Source of the DNA: JAVJSU01 sp040219275
GTDB taxonomy: Bacteria; Chloroflexota; Anaerolineae; Aggregatilineales; Phototrophicaceae
Assembly: GCA_040219275.1 (NCBI GenBank)
Contig: JAVJSU010000042.1
Coordinates: forward strand, 62,001 to 126,000
DNA length: 64,000 bases
Reading direction: 5' to 3'
The translations under genes and the position numbers were made by a program. Each line of letters starts with the position of its first letter. Position 1 is the first letter of the stretch. Shown here in pieces: positions 1 to 9,287 of the stretch. Below the pieces are notes generated by a model that did no database searches, was not told the origin of the DNA, and saw nothing but the letters and a program-made list of their open reading frames with translations.

Positions 1-2048
1 ATACCGACAGGGTAGGAACACACCGCCGAACGATTGACGATCCGTCCGACGAGGAAACCCGTTTCCGGTAACAACATGCTGGCTTCATGCTTCAAATCCA
101 CTGCTGGATTATAAACTTCGCTCCCCGGATCACATACCGGCGCATTAACATGAACGGTGACAGTGGCGCTTGAGGTCAAGCCGTTGCCGTCACTCATCGT
201 ATATTGGAAAATATCCGTGCCGATAAATCCGCTATTCGGTACATAATCCACCGAACCACCGCCGACTGTGACGTTTGCCACACCATTGGCGGGCGGGGTC
301 ACACTTTCAACGATGCGCGGATTGCCGTCCGGTTCAATGTCATTAGCCAATACGTCAATCGTAATCGGCGTATTGAGTAGCGTCGTCGCCACATCATCAA
401 CCGCGATGGGCGGATTGTTTGCAGAGTTCACCGTGATGTTCACGGGCGCTTGTGCCGTGCCACCATTACCGTCGCTGATGATATAGCTAAAGGCAGGGGT
501 GAGTCCACCGAGGATGCCGGGGAATGGTGTAAAGGTTACGGTGTTATTGTCATTAATAACCGCATTCCCACTGCTTCCTTGGATGATGCTCGTTACCGTC
601 AGGCTGTTGCCGTCACTATCCGAGTCATTATTGAGCACATTCACGGTGACAGGCGTGCCTTCTATCGTCGTCGCGGAATCCGCATTGGCGACAGGCGGGG
701 TGTTCGGGTCATCAACCGTCACGAAAACCTGTCCGGTATCCGTTCCGCCACGACCATCCTCGATGGTGTAGAAGAACATATCCTCACCGGAAAATCCAGC
801 CGGCGGCGTATACGCGATTTGATAATCAGGGAAGGTAATCAGCACATCCGCGCCTGCTTCGGTGGTGGTGACAATCCCTACCGTGAGGTTATCCCCATCA
901 AGATCAAAGTCATTTTCCATCACGTTAATATTGGTCGTCTGTCCGGCGGGTACGGTCAGCGTATCATCTACCGCGACAGGCGGCGTATTTGCACTTGGCT
1001 CAATCGCGAACAGATAGGCGCTTGTGGTTTGGCTATTGCCCGGTGAAAGGTTAATTGCCGATGCCTGTGTCGCGCCAAAGAAATAATTAACCGCACTATC
1101 GTTATTGGTGCGCGTTGTCCCTGAGCCAACCACGCGTGTTGGATCAACCGTGACATCAAATGCTTGCCCGACGGCGGTTGTCCATCCGGCGTATTGAATC
1201 AAATCCGGTGTGGTGGGGTTGAATGATGATGGACCATTAACCGACCCATTAACCGAAAATGTCGGCGGGTTCAGGCTGATGTCATTATCTTGCATACGGA
1301 AAAAACCGAATGACGGCGATGGGAAGGCGGTTTCTGTGACTAACGGAATGCCTGCTGGATTGCTTGGCATAAACACCGGACCATCATCACCGGCGATCTG
1401 GAAATCCCACAGATAGCGCAACCCGACGCTGAGGTTACTATTGCCGGTATTCGTCACCCGAACAGAAACAACAATCCGCGAATCTTCATAGGTTGTTCCC
1501 ACCACGTTGATGTCCTGCACAATCGTCATGGCATCCGGCGTAAGCGGTGGACCGGGTAGGCGATAGGTCGTGCGAAATCCGCTGGTGCCTATGGTTTCGG
1601 TGGTCAAATAATTGGCAACCAGTGCGGGATTGAGTGAGGCGAATGACAGCCCTAAAACATCAAAAGTCGAATTTAGCCCGACAACATTGGCGCGTTGCAC
1701 ATAATCGGTGCCACTGGTGTAGGAACGGATGGTATTGAAAGATGTGCCGGGATTGGCAGTTGACCCACCAAACAGCACGTTCTGGCGAGAGCCTGTGGCT
1801 AAAGTAATGGGATGCGCTATCCCGGTACGAGCAGTATAGGAGCCGATATTCTGGGTCGTATCGACGAAGACTTCATAGATGCTATTGCCAATAACCCCAT
1901 TGGCTTGCGCGGTAAAACGTGGCGCATTTTGAATCAGCCAGTATTTAGGATCATCGGTGATGGACTCATAATCATCCTGGGCGAACGTTCTGCCAACGAC
2001 CGGCAAAATTACCAAAATGAGGATGAGTAGTGTTAGCACTCGCTTCAT
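1..2048 (-). CDS. Secreted Ig-like repeat protein, C-terminus cut by window edge
   Basis: The reading frame opens at the ATG ending at 2048 and stays open to position 1, so about 682 residues are visible and the end is missing. The first ~23 residues are a signal peptide (Met-Lys-Arg, a Leu/Ile-rich core, then an F-A-Q cleavage region). A ~330-residue N-terminal region of unknown fold follows. Then come three tandem domains of about 93 residues (roughly 991-711, 710-424 and 423-142). Each starts N-[TN]-P-P-[VI]-A and carries a V-[LM]-x-N-D-x-[DE]-x-D-G motif, typical of bacterial Ig/cadherin-like (Big_9 type) repeats of surface or secreted proteins. A role at the cell surface, perhaps adhesion, is inferred. 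The region between this gene and the next could hold divergent promoters. Confidence 0.8.
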   Translation of the reverse strand, partial: MKRVLTLLILILVILPVVGRTFAQDDYESITDDPKYWLIQNAPRFTAQANGVIGNSIYEVFVDTTQNIGSYTARTGIAHPITLATGSRQNVLFGGSTANPGTSFNTIRSYTSGTDYVQRANVVGLNSTFDVLGLSFASLNPALVANYLTTETIGTSGFRTTYRLPGPPLTPDAMTIVQDINVVGTTYEDSRIVVSVRVTNTGNSNLSVGLRYLWDFQIAGDDGPVFMPSNPAGIPLVTETAFPSPSFGFFRMQDNDISLNPPTFSVNGSVNGPSSFNPTTPDLIQYAGWTTAVGQAFDVTVDPTRVVGSGTTRTNNDSAVNYFFGATQASAINLSPGNSQTTSAYLFAIEPSANTPPVAVDDTLTVPAGQTTNINVMENDFDLDGDNLTVGIVTTTEAGADVLITFPDYQIAYTPPAGFSGEDMFFYTIEDGRGGTDTGQVFVTVDDPNTPPVANADSATTIEGTPVTVNVLNNDSDSDGNSLTVTSIIQGSSGNAVINDNNTVTFTPFPGILGGLTPAFSYIISDGNGGTAQAPVNITVNSANNPPIAVDDVATTLLNTPITIDVLANDIEPDGNPRIVESVTPPANGVANVTVGGGSVDYVPNSGFIGTDIFQYTMSDGNGLTSSATVTVHVNAPVCDPGSEVYNPAVDLKHEASMLLPETGFLVGRIVNRSAVCSYPVG

Positions 2049-2128
2049 TACTCTGAACTCCCCTCGGCGTTTGTGTGAAATAATCACACCCGCATTAGTT
2101 TCACACTTACGTAAAACACACCGGCTTT

Positions 2129-3157
2129 TTGTTAAAATGTTCCGGTGTGGCATTTGTCTGTATAACACATGATAATATCTTACTTAAGGTTAAGGCATTT
2201 CAACCAGTCTGTGGGTACTTTTTTGCTGGATATTGGGGAGAATTTACCTTTTTCATACCGAAACTTTACGCGATTCGGATAAACGGGGCGATTTTCGTCC
2301 TATTTGCCGCCATGCTCTGGGGAACAACGGGTACAACGCAGGCACTCGCCCCAATAGGTGCTGATTCTCTCACGATTGGCACATTGCGCTTGATTGTTGG
2401 TGGGTTCGGTCTGCTCCTGCTGGCAATTTTGACTCGTAGACCCACCACCAACCCATCACAACAGCCCATAATATATCGTAGAAGCCACATTTTCCCATTG
2501 TTATTTGGTGTACTGGGGGTGGCACTCTATCAACTGTGCTTTTTTGCTGGTGTTGCTAGAACGGGTGTTGCCGTCGGGACGATTGTTGCCATCGGCAGTT
2601 CGCCTGTGATGACGGGCATCCTCGCCGCGCTGATTTTTGGTGAACGCATTACCCGTCGCTGGATCATCTCGACAGCCCTCGCCGTCACGGGTTGTACATT
2701 GTTAGTCGTTGGCGGTGGCGACATCGGTGTTGATCTGATCGGCATTCTGCTCGCGTTGGGTGCGGGCTTCTCCTATGCGGTATATGCACTGGCAAGCAAA
2801 GCCTTAATTGCGGAGTACGCGCCGGAAGTGGTCATGGCGCTATTTTTCTGCGGAGCGGGAGTGCTTTTAAGCCCCATTTTGCTGACGGCTAACCTCGCAT
2901 GGGTCTTTACGCTCAGCGGGTTGATCGTCACATTTCATCTGGGTATTCTTGCGACCACTGTCTCTTATGCTTTCTTCGCCCGCGGCTTAATGACCGTCCC
3001 GGCATCAACCGCGGTCACGCTTTCCCTCGCTGAACCGCTCACGGCGACCCTCCTCGGTGTATTAATACTTGCAGAACGCCTTACAATTTTGGCGGGTATA
3101 GGCATCGTTCTGCTGTTCTTCGGCTTGTTTTTTCTAACATTTAGGGCTACTAAGTAA
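2129..3157 (+). CDS. EamA/DMT-family permease
   Basis: A very hydrophobic protein with about ten predicted membrane segments and the internal two-fold repeat typical of the drug/metabolite transporter superfamily (EamA domains). The first repeat begins near residue 52 (GAIFVLFAAMLWGTTG) and the second near residue 190. Members of this family export amino acids, metabolites or drugs; the substrate cannot be told from sequence. The annotated start is a TTG and adds ~50 non-hydrophobic residues that family members lack. No in-frame ATG or GTG lies close to the true domain start, so the start is uncertain; the stop is firm. It is transcribed divergently from the Ig-repeat gene. Confidence 0.85.
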   Translation: MLKCSGVAFVCITHDNILLKVKAFQPVCGYFFAGYWGEFTFFIPKLYAIRINGAIFVLFAAMLWGTTGTTQALAPIGADSLTIGTLRLIVGGFGLLLLAILTRRPTTNPSQQPIIYRRSHIFPLLFGVLGVALYQLCFFAGVARTGVAVGTIVAIGSSPVMTGILAALIFGERITRRWIISTALAVTGCTLLVVGGGDIGVDLIGILLALGAGFSYAVYALASKALIAEYAPEVVMALFFCGAGVLLSPILLTANLAWVFTLSGLIVTFHLGILATTVSYAFFARGLMTVPASTAVTLSLAEPLTATLLGVLILAERLTILAGIGIVLLFFGLFFLTFRATK

Positions 3158-3284
3158 GAAAATCTTTAGGTTTCGGAAGAAGTTATAAATTTATCCTGAA
3201 AACGATAAATTTTGCTTTTATTTCTTAATATTGTGCAATAGGATATGCCATGAGTGTTCGGATAAATTATGTTGGAATTATTGA

Positions 3285-3692
3285 ATGGACATCATGCAAA
3301 TGCCGATTGAATCGGTCTGGGACGATCCGCAACGAAATATCCTACGCACCAGTTACTACGGAATTTGGACATGGTCGGAACTCCATGAGCATGACGATGG
3401 AGTTGTTATCCCGATGATAGGGGCAAGCCAACAGCCAGTTTCCCTTATCATCGACATGACGGAAGCCTTCTGGTTTATGCCGGGGTCAATCCTCAACAAC
3501 ATCAAACGCTGGATTGCACGTCACGCTGAATTCGATATTGATTATGTCGTGTTTGTGTCGGAATCAGATGGTATTCGTGCTTTGCTAGAAACCGCACACC
3601 GGCGTTTTGGCACACCGGGACGCACCTATATCGCGGTCACTTCGCTGGACGAATCACGCGAATTCATCGAAGACAAGCGTTCAGTTTTTTAA
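3285..3692 (+). CDS. Hypothetical protein, SpoIIAA/STAS-like fold possible
   Basis: A 135-residue soluble protein. The alternation of beta-strand-like segments (VSLIIDMTEAFWF, DYVVFVSESDG, TYIAVTSLDESREFI) with helices resembles SpoIIAA-like/STAS proteins, in which a person-by-position comparison of the middle strand D-M-T motif would be expected near the regulatory site. This is a fold guess, not a family match. Two in-frame ATGs (3285 and 3294) are possible starts; neither has a strong ribosome binding site. It stands alone, followed by a hairpin at 3709-3752. Confidence 0.55.
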   Translation: MDIMQMPIESVWDDPQRNILRTSYYGIWTWSELHEHDDGVVIPMIGASQQPVSLIIDMTEAFWFMPGSILNNIKRWIARHAEFDIDYVVFVSESDGIRALLETAHRRFGTPGRTYIAVTSLDESREFIEDKRSVF

Positions 3693-3708
3693 CGGGCTGG
3701 TTTGTTGT

Positions 3709-3752
3709 AAGCGGGTGTGAATTTTCCAACGACGCACTCACCACACCCGCTT
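3709..3752. repeat. Inverted repeat after the STAS-like gene
   Basis: Perfect 11-bp arms (3709-3719 and 3742-3752; arm AAGCGGGTGTG) separated by 22 bp. It could form a stem in the transcript of the preceding gene, but no T-run follows, so it is reported as an inverted repeat and not as a firm terminator. Confidence 0.5.
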
Positions 3753-3900
3753 CTGCATATGTCCCCTCTCCCTCAGAACACCTCCTATGCAAGATCAATT
3801 GTCTGAATTAAAAAAAGATGTTACGCTTTGAACATTACTGTTTATATTAACTTCAAAGGCGCAAACTATTTTTGCCCCGCACAAAAGAAGGACTGATGCC

Positions 3901-4800
3901 ATGATTGCCAATTGGAACCTCCCCAAGACCCTCGAAGAAGCCAGTTCAGTGAAAGTTTTTTCAGGGGGGGCGTGTAATGTGCGTGATGAACAGGGACAAT
4001 TGCTCCGTAACGTAGAACGCGACGACATCAACAAATGGATCACCGAAAAGGGCATTCGCTTTTATGATCCACAAATTCACCCGGATACGCATGGCATGGA
4101 ATATAAATTTGAAATTCATAGCCATATGGAAATCGCGGCACGGGCGGCGGCAAGCGTCAATATTTTTGAAATTTCACCGCGAACATTTTGTGGCGTTGCC
4201 AGCATGGAAGTGGCGTTGGATGAATTTCGGTATCATCAGCCGACCATTATTTTCTTCTCAGACGGCAATAACGATCAGGATATGATCCCCGTGCATACCC
4301 CACAGGGATTTCCCATTTTTGCCCCGTATGGCATCGAAGACAATGACGTGGCGATGAAGGCGCACTATGAGGAGATGCGAAAGAACGCCAACAACATGCG
4401 TAAATATCTGCTCCGCTATGCGAAGGCGGTCAGTGCCTTAACGGTAACGTTTAGCAACGAAGCCTATGAGGGCGATGTGGTGATTACGCCCGGTAGAATG
4501 CACGCCGTAGATATTTTTCAGGCGATGGTTAACGCCGCCTCCGGTAAGCGGGTGGTGATTACCTTTACGGGTGGCGAAGAGACCAGAGATAAAGACGGCA
4601 ACCCCCTGTTTATCGCGCCGGACAATCCACCGAAAGCACAATTGGACGCATTGCTCGATCAATATGTGGACGAAGGCAACGCCCTGCGTGAGGCGATCTG
4701 TAACCTTGTAAAAATCAACGTCTTTGTGCGCGTCGTTTATACTCAACGCGGCACGATTGATGCGCTTGACGAACTGTTACACGTTAAAGGCATCCTCTAG
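3901..4800 (+). CDS. Uncharacterised protein, possibly nucleoside 2-deoxyribosyltransferase-like
   Basis: A 299-residue soluble protein with an AGAAGGA ribosome binding site upstream of the ATG. The N-terminal ~165 residues have a Rossmann-like pattern: a first strand VKVFSGGACN, a W-x5-G-I-x-F-Y-D-P-Q segment, and a helix ASMEVALDEFRYH followed by a strand PTIIFFSDG. That order (small-residue loop, then an acidic helix, then a strand) is like nucleoside 2-deoxyribosyltransferase and related base-exchange enzymes. The C-terminal ~100 residues (ITPGRMHAVDIFQAMVNAA onward) look like a separate helical domain. I do not recognise the family firmly, so the assignment is tentative. Confidence 0.5.
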   Translation: MIANWNLPKTLEEASSVKVFSGGACNVRDEQGQLLRNVERDDINKWITEKGIRFYDPQIHPDTHGMEYKFEIHSHMEIAARAAASVNIFEISPRTFCGVASMEVALDEFRYHQPTIIFFSDGNNDQDMIPVHTPQGFPIFAPYGIEDNDVAMKAHYEEMRKNANNMRKYLLRYAKAVSALTVTFSNEAYEGDVVITPGRMHAVDIFQAMVNAASGKRVVITFTGGEETRDKDGNPLFIAPDNPPKAQLDALLDQYVDEGNALREAICNLVKINVFVRVVYTQRGTIDALDELLHVKGIL

Positions 4801-4933
4801 GCGTAACATCAGGGCTTTATGGATAGAAGTGTCACGGATTAGCAACGCGCTTTGTCACCCTTTACAATGAGTTAACCTATTTTTTAGCATCGCTGTTTTA
4901 TAATAGGGTTGAACGAGTAAGAAAGGCTGTGCG

Positions 4934-5140
4934 ATGTTCGGAGACAAATTTGCGAAACCTCTGCGGTTACCGCGCAAACTCAAAAATCGTGAACGTGCGA
5001 TGCGGCTGGTGGACGAGGATTCGTCGGATATAGAATCAACATATTCCGGCAGTTATGTTTTTTGCCGTGATGGTACGCTCATCCCCATCGACGACCCTGA
5101 ATTGTTAGACATCATCAATCGGACAAACACGCCAGAATAA
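4934..5140 (+). CDS. Small hypothetical protein (68 aa)
   Basis: A short, charged protein with no membrane segment or recognisable domain. It is preceded by an AAGAAAGG ribosome binding site and, 30 bp upstream, a perfect TATAAT hexamer at 4899-4904, although no matching -35 box is placed at 16-18 bp. The gene ends 12 bp from the convergent PycTIR-like gene. The signals upstream support expression; the function is unknown. Confidence 0.55.
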   Translation: MFGDKFAKPLRLPRKLKNRERAMRLVDEDSSDIESTYSGSYVFCRDGTLIPIDDPELLDIINRTNTPE

Positions 5141-5152
5141 GGTTCGGTTGCA

Positions 5153-6001
5153 TCACTTCATGTAGTGGTGCAGATTGGCAATCAGTTGTGAAAGGGCGCT
5201 CTCAAACGTATTGGCGGTGAAGTCAATATAATGCAATTTGTGCAGGCGATAAGGGACATCACAGCGTTGAAACAGCACCGGAATGATCGGCTTGCCTTTA
5301 TCCAGATAATAATTCCACTCATCCTCAACATTGCCGGAATCCACGCTCGTCGGTGAGAGCACGAGCAACATAATTTTGCAGGTATCCAGCGCCTTGCCAA
5401 TTTGCCGCGCCCAGCTTTTCCCCGCTTCGATTTCATGCACATCCACCCACAGATTGATTTTGTGCTGGTTTAATCCGCTGGCGATTTTCCGCACGAAGCC
5501 TTCGTTTTCGCGGGCATAACTGACGAATACTGTCGGCGCGGTGTTGGCGGTTTTTTTCTGGCGGGCGAGTTGCATCAAGCGGCGATCTTCCTGCGTGAGG
5601 ATGCGCTTGAGGACGAGTTGTACCAGCGCCATCAACAATTGATTGTTACTGCGGATCAACTCATTAAAATCCTCCCGCGTAATTTCCAGCACCAGCGCAA
5701 TGCCGGACGTAACCACCTGCGCCGTGCGGGGCACATCTAGAATCAGCGCGGTTTCTCCAAAACAATCGCCCTCGGTCAGATAATCGAGGAGCATGGTTTC
5801 GCCGTCTTCGGTGCGGTAAATATCCACCTGACCCTCCAGAATGACATAAAACGTATGCTCGATCTCGCCTTCATGACACAGCACCGTTTGCGTCGGATAC
5901 TCCATCACGCGGGCGGTATCATGAATCAGTTTGACTGTTTCGAGGTCAGCGGTGTTGAATATGTCGACGAGAATCGCCATCGCTTTGTGTTTGATCTGCA
6001 T
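5153..6001 (-). CDS. Cyclic-nucleotide-binding domain fused to TIR domain (PycTIR-like)
   Basis: Starting from the ATG at 6001, which has a GGAAG upstream, the protein has 282 residues; a longer frame reaches an ATG at 6115 but that one lacks a ribosome binding site. Residues ~15-130 are a CRP/CNB cyclic-nucleotide domain with the phosphate-binding cassette GDCFGETALILDVPRTAQV, keeping the key Glu83 and Arg92. A short linker leads to a TIR domain (~157-275) starting TVFVSYAREN. Glu228 aligns with the catalytic glutamate of NAD-cleaving TIR domains. This domain pair is that of Pycsar effectors (PycTIR), which destroy NAD when a pyrimidine cyclic nucleotide binds. No cyclase gene is visible nearby, so the activating signal is unknown. 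Confidence 0.85.
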   Translation of the reverse strand: MQIKHKAMAILVDIFNTADLETVKLIHDTARVMEYPTQTVLCHEGEIEHTFYVILEGQVDIYRTEDGETMLLDYLTEGDCFGETALILDVPRTAQVVTSGIALVLEITREDFNELIRSNNQLLMALVQLVLKRILTQEDRRLMQLARQKKTANTAPTVFVSYARENEGFVRKIASGLNQHKINLWVDVHEIEAGKSWARQIGKALDTCKIMLLVLSPTSVDSGNVEDEWNYYLDKGKPIIPVLFQRCDVPYRLHKLHYIDFTANTFESALSQLIANLHHYMK

Positions 6002-6237
6002 AGGCTTGATCTTCCGTCCGGTGAAGTGGCGTGAATGGCGTTGATTGTAGCGTGCACCTAATATGAAACGCTCGTAAATGGATGAGTCATTATCAAAAGA
6101 ATTAAGACATTGCACAGAAACAAACTGTTATCTTGTTGTACAATTAATTGAGAACGATTAATTAAATGACTCACCAATCCTCATGATTGGCTATTGTATT
6201 TACGATACGATAATTATTAAAGTATAACGTAGCGCCT

Positions 6238-6669
6238 ATGACAACTGAAAAACTACCGCCGATAGTCATCAGCCATTCACAGATCAAGTCAATCACCTGT
6301 GAAGGGTTAGTTTATGTTGATTCTGACGGTGGCGAGCACATCGTCAATTTTGAGGATTGTTATCAAAACTATCTTGCACGGCGACTTAGCGACGAAGCCT
6401 TTGAATACTTCTTGAAACACAATCCCGGAATGCTGGATGGGGATTTTGAGAAATATAGTGCACGCGTAAAAAAGTTTAAGTGTGTTGCAGATCGCAATGT
6501 GTTGGGACTTCGTTTTAGGGACGGAAAGTCAGAATCCGCATTACCCTATTTTAGGTTCTATACCGTGCCGCCAACGATTATCGAATTCTCAACCCAGGGT
6601 ATAAAGTTGGGAGAAGTACGCACCAAGCTCGAAAGCGAGTGTGGCTGGCGGACTTTTGACCTGACGTAA
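6238..6669 (+). CDS. Hypothetical protein (143 aa)
   Basis: A soluble protein without signal peptide or membrane segment and without a family I recognise. It starts at an ATG with no clear ribosome binding site, 236 bp from the divergent PycTIR-like gene. It is followed after 35 bp by the DUF427 gene on the same strand, so the two may be co-transcribed. Coding potential is supported by its length and ordinary amino-acid composition. Confidence 0.55.
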   Translation: MTTEKLPPIVISHSQIKSITCEGLVYVDSDGGEHIVNFEDCYQNYLARRLSDEAFEYFLKHNPGMLDGDFEKYSARVKKFKCVADRNVLGLRFRDGKSESALPYFRFYTVPPTIIEFSTQGIKLGEVRTKLESECGWRTFDLT

Positions 6670-6704
6670 TCACACATTTATTGTAATGAGTTATAGGTAG
6701 TGTA

Positions 6705-7202
6705 ATGAGTTCAATGAAACGAGAAAAACCAGCACCGGGGCAAGAATCAGTATGGGATTATCCCCGTCCCCCGCGTGTTGAGCCTTCATCCAAACGGGTA
6801 CGCGTGATTCTTAATGGAGAAACGATTGTCGATACGACTGATGCCTATCGGGTATTGGAAACCAGCCATCCACCGAACTACTACATCCCGAAAGACGCGT
6901 TCAAAAACGTTAAATTAACGCAGACATCCCGCCATACCATGTGCGAATTCAAGGGACAGGCAACCTATTGGACGCTCACAGTAGGCGACAAAACAGAAGA
7001 AAATATCGCATGGAGTTATGAATCGCCACGCAAAGGTTTTGAGGCGATCACCGGTTTTCTAGCCATATATCCTGGTCGGGTGGATAGCTGTTATGTGGAC
7101 GATGAACTGGTACAATCACAGGAAGGTGATTTTTATGGCGGATGGATTACTTCCGAAATTGTTGGACCCTTCAAGGGTGGACACGGAACATGGGGCTGGT
7201 AA
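6705..7202 (+). CDS. DUF427 domain protein
   Basis: A 165-residue protein matching the DUF427 pattern: P-R-P-P-R-V-E near the start, R-V-R-V-I-L-N-G-E-T-I-V-D-T, a P-P-x-Y-Y-I-P segment, and the C-terminal Y-P-G-R-V-D-S-C-Y-V-D-D. DUF427 proteins are small beta-rich proteins of unknown biochemical role, often single-domain in actinobacteria and Chloroflexota. A TAGGTAG element precedes the ATG. The stop is 19 bp before the response-regulator/kinase gene, so the two may share a transcript. Confidence 0.85.
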   Translation: MSSMKREKPAPGQESVWDYPRPPRVEPSSKRVRVILNGETIVDTTDAYRVLETSHPPNYYIPKDAFKNVKLTQTSRHTMCEFKGQATYWTLTVGDKTEENIAWSYESPRKGFEAITGFLAIYPGRVDSCYVDDELVQSQEGDFYGGWITSEIVGPFKGGHGTWGW

Positions 7203-7221
7203 CAGCAAACAGGGAGACACA

Positions 7222-8313
7222 ATGTCTAGAGTTCTCATAATTGAAGATGAAAGCGATATTCTTGAAAACGTGAGTGAATTACTCGCGCTTGAGGGCTTCG
7301 ACATTCTTACCGCCTCAAACGGCTTTGAAGGGGTGAAGGTCGCGCTTGCAAATCAACCAGATTTGATCGTCAGCGATATTAAAATGCCGGAGCTAGATGG
7401 CTATGGCGTATTGCTTGAACTGCGTAACGATCCACGTACCTCAACCACGCCCTTTATTTTCCTGACTGCCCGCGCAGATCGTGAATCGATGCGTCATGGG
7501 ATGGAATTGGGCGCAGATGATTACTTAATGAAGCCCTTTGAACCGCAAGAATTGATTAATGCGGTACGCACACGCCTGCAAAAACAGCAACAATTATTGG
7601 AAGATCAAAATTCACGGCTTTCCAAGTTACGCAATAATATCGTGCAGGCTGTCCCCCATGAATTGCGTACCCCGCTAACCGGCATTCTTGGCTGTGCGGA
7701 ATACTTGCTCATGGATTACGAAGACATCGAGCCACGCCGCATTCACGATACCGCCCAGATCATTTTGCGTTCCGGGCGACGCTTGCAGAAAATCATCGAG
7801 AATTACGTGCTCTATGCCCAGATTGAAGTCACCATCGCCGACGAAGAGCGTGTGAATGCGATGCGTGCAGAACGGCTGGATTATCCTGAGGTTGTCATCC
7901 GGCAAGTGTGTGAAGAAATTGCGGAGCAAGCGGCCCGCGAGGACGATCTACTGCTTGATCTTTCCCCCGTCACACTCGGTATTGCGCCTGACAATCTACA
8001 AAAAATTGTCCGCGAAATTGTCGATAATGCCTTCCGTTTTTCCACCAAAGACTCAAAAATTGAGATCCAATCGAGCCTCAATAACAGAGGATACACCATT
8101 TCGATCCGTGATAACGGACGTGGCATGAAACAGGAAGACACCCGCAACATCGGCGCATATAATCAGTTTGATCGTGAATTTTACGAGCATCAGGGTCTTG
8201 GATTGGGCTTAATCATCGCCAAACGCCTCACCGAAATTCACGGTGGCAAGTTTGACCTGAACAGCGTGCTCGATCAAGGCACAACCGTCACACTCACATT
8301 TCCGGTGGTGTAG
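7222..8313 (+). CDS. Hybrid response regulator / sensor histidine kinase (REC-HisKA-HATPase)
   Basis: The start chosen is the ATG at 7222, preceded by AGGGAGACA; a longer frame overlaps DUF427. Residues ~1-118 form a receiver domain with the acidic pair EDE and phospho-Asp in DLIVSDIKMPELDG, and the conserved lysine in MKPFEP. A HisKA domain follows with H-box VPHELRTPLTGILG, then a GHKL ATPase domain with N-box DNAFRFS, G1 DNGRGM and G2 GLGLGLIIAK. It lacks a membrane segment, so it is cytoplasmic and probably receives a phosphate from a partner and relays it. The partner is not evident in the window. Confidence 0.93.
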   Translation: MSRVLIIEDESDILENVSELLALEGFDILTASNGFEGVKVALANQPDLIVSDIKMPELDGYGVLLELRNDPRTSTTPFIFLTARADRESMRHGMELGADDYLMKPFEPQELINAVRTRLQKQQQLLEDQNSRLSKLRNNIVQAVPHELRTPLTGILGCAEYLLMDYEDIEPRRIHDTAQIILRSGRRLQKIIENYVLYAQIEVTIADEERVNAMRAERLDYPEVVIRQVCEEIAEQAAREDDLLLDLSPVTLGIAPDNLQKIVREIVDNAFRFSTKDSKIEIQSSLNNRGYTISIRDNGRGMKQEDTRNIGAYNQFDREFYEHQGLGLGLIIAKRLTEIHGGKFDLNSVLDQGTTVTLTFPVV

Positions 8314-8333
8314 CGTCATTTTGCATCGGTTCG

Positions 8334-9182
8334 TCAGTCGGAATTAAGCAATTTACGCCGGCTTCCAGACGTTTTTGGGCGGGATAGATTGCGTAAAAAT
8401 TGCTGGATTTGCCCGACAAAGACATCCGGTGCTTCCAGTTGTGGTAAGTGTCCGGCGTTGGTGATGAGCGACAACTTCGCCCCATTGATCTCCCGTTGGA
8501 TATGCTCGCCGACGATCCGTGGCGTGACCGCATCTTCTTCTCCCCACAGTAAAAATGTTGGACAATCCGGTATACGTTCTGTCGGGATGGCTGAAATGCT
8601 GAGGGCGTGCATCAGCGATGCGAGCGGGCGCTGATTTGCCTGCACATTGGCGAGGAATTCCGGCGTAAAAACGCTCTCCGTTTTGATCGCCAATTCCAGA
8701 TTACTGCGTGAGATCGTCGAACGTGTGATCCGCTGATAGATTTGCCCGCCTAAAACCGGAATCCGTGCAACGATTTTCGCCAGCATCGGAATCGCTGGAA
8801 TCACCCCGCCATTCACCAGTACCAGTGCCTGCGCCCGTTCGGGATGGTTCGCCGCCAGTAGACGTAAAATCAACCCGCCGAACGAATTGCCGACCAGCAC
8901 CGCCTGCTTGATCTCAAGCGCATCCATCAGCCCCAGCGTCCACTCAATCAGCGACTCCAGCCGCATGTGGGGCAAAAAGTCAGATTGACCGAACGCGGGT
9001 AAATCCGGCGCGATCACATGATGCGTTTCTGCCAGTAGGGGCAGAGCATCTTGCCATTGCGCCCATGCACTGCCGAATCCACCATGCAACAGGAGCATGT
9101 GTTCCTCGTGTTTTTCGCCCGCCTCATAATAATGTACCGTGCGCCCATCGACCATCACGGTCTTTTCGTTGATTCGTGCCAT
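8334..9182 (-). CDS. Alpha/beta-hydrolase
   Basis: A 282-residue alpha/beta-hydrolase fold enzyme. It shows the oxyanion motif LLHGGFGSAW, the nucleophile elbow VGNSFGG (Ser100), an acidic residue in WGEEDAVTP and a histidine in NAGHLPQLEAP: a complete Ser-Asp-His triad. The family includes esterases, C-C hydrolases and dehalogenases; the substrate is not predictable. It lies downstream of gatB on the same strand but behind gatB's terminator, and it converges on the histidine kinase gene with a 20-bp gap. Confidence 0.88.
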   Translation of the reverse strand: MARINEKTVMVDGRTVHYYEAGEKHEEHMLLLHGGFGSAWAQWQDALPLLAETHHVIAPDLPAFGQSDFLPHMRLESLIEWTLGLMDALEIKQAVLVGNSFGGLILRLLAANHPERAQALVLVNGGVIPAIPMLAKIVARIPVLGGQIYQRITRSTISRSNLELAIKTESVFTPEFLANVQANQRPLASLMHALSISAIPTERIPDCPTFLLWGEEDAVTPRIVGEHIQREINGAKLSLITNAGHLPQLEAPDVFVGQIQQFLRNLSRPKTSGSRRKLLNSD

Positions 9183-9228
9183 CCATCTAATCTCACGTTA
9201 CTTTTACTTTTCTGCACGAATCATAGCA

Positions 9229-9258
9229 CAAAAAAAGCGATGTACCCTGTACACCGCT
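9229..9258 (-). terminator. Rho-independent terminator of gatB
   Basis: On the minus strand a ten-pair stem with one mismatch (arms 9236-9245 and 9249-9258, three-base loop) is followed by seven Ts (read as As at 9230-9236). It sits 30 bp after the gatB stop and before the hydrolase gene. Confidence 0.75.
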
Positions 9259-9287
9259 CACATTGCTTAGAAATTATGCGCTGAAAA

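Noticed and set aside
450..1046. Long plus-strand frame (198 aa) inside the Ig-repeat gene
   Set aside because: Lies opposite the true reading frame, with no domain and no ribosome binding site; it is an antisense shadow.
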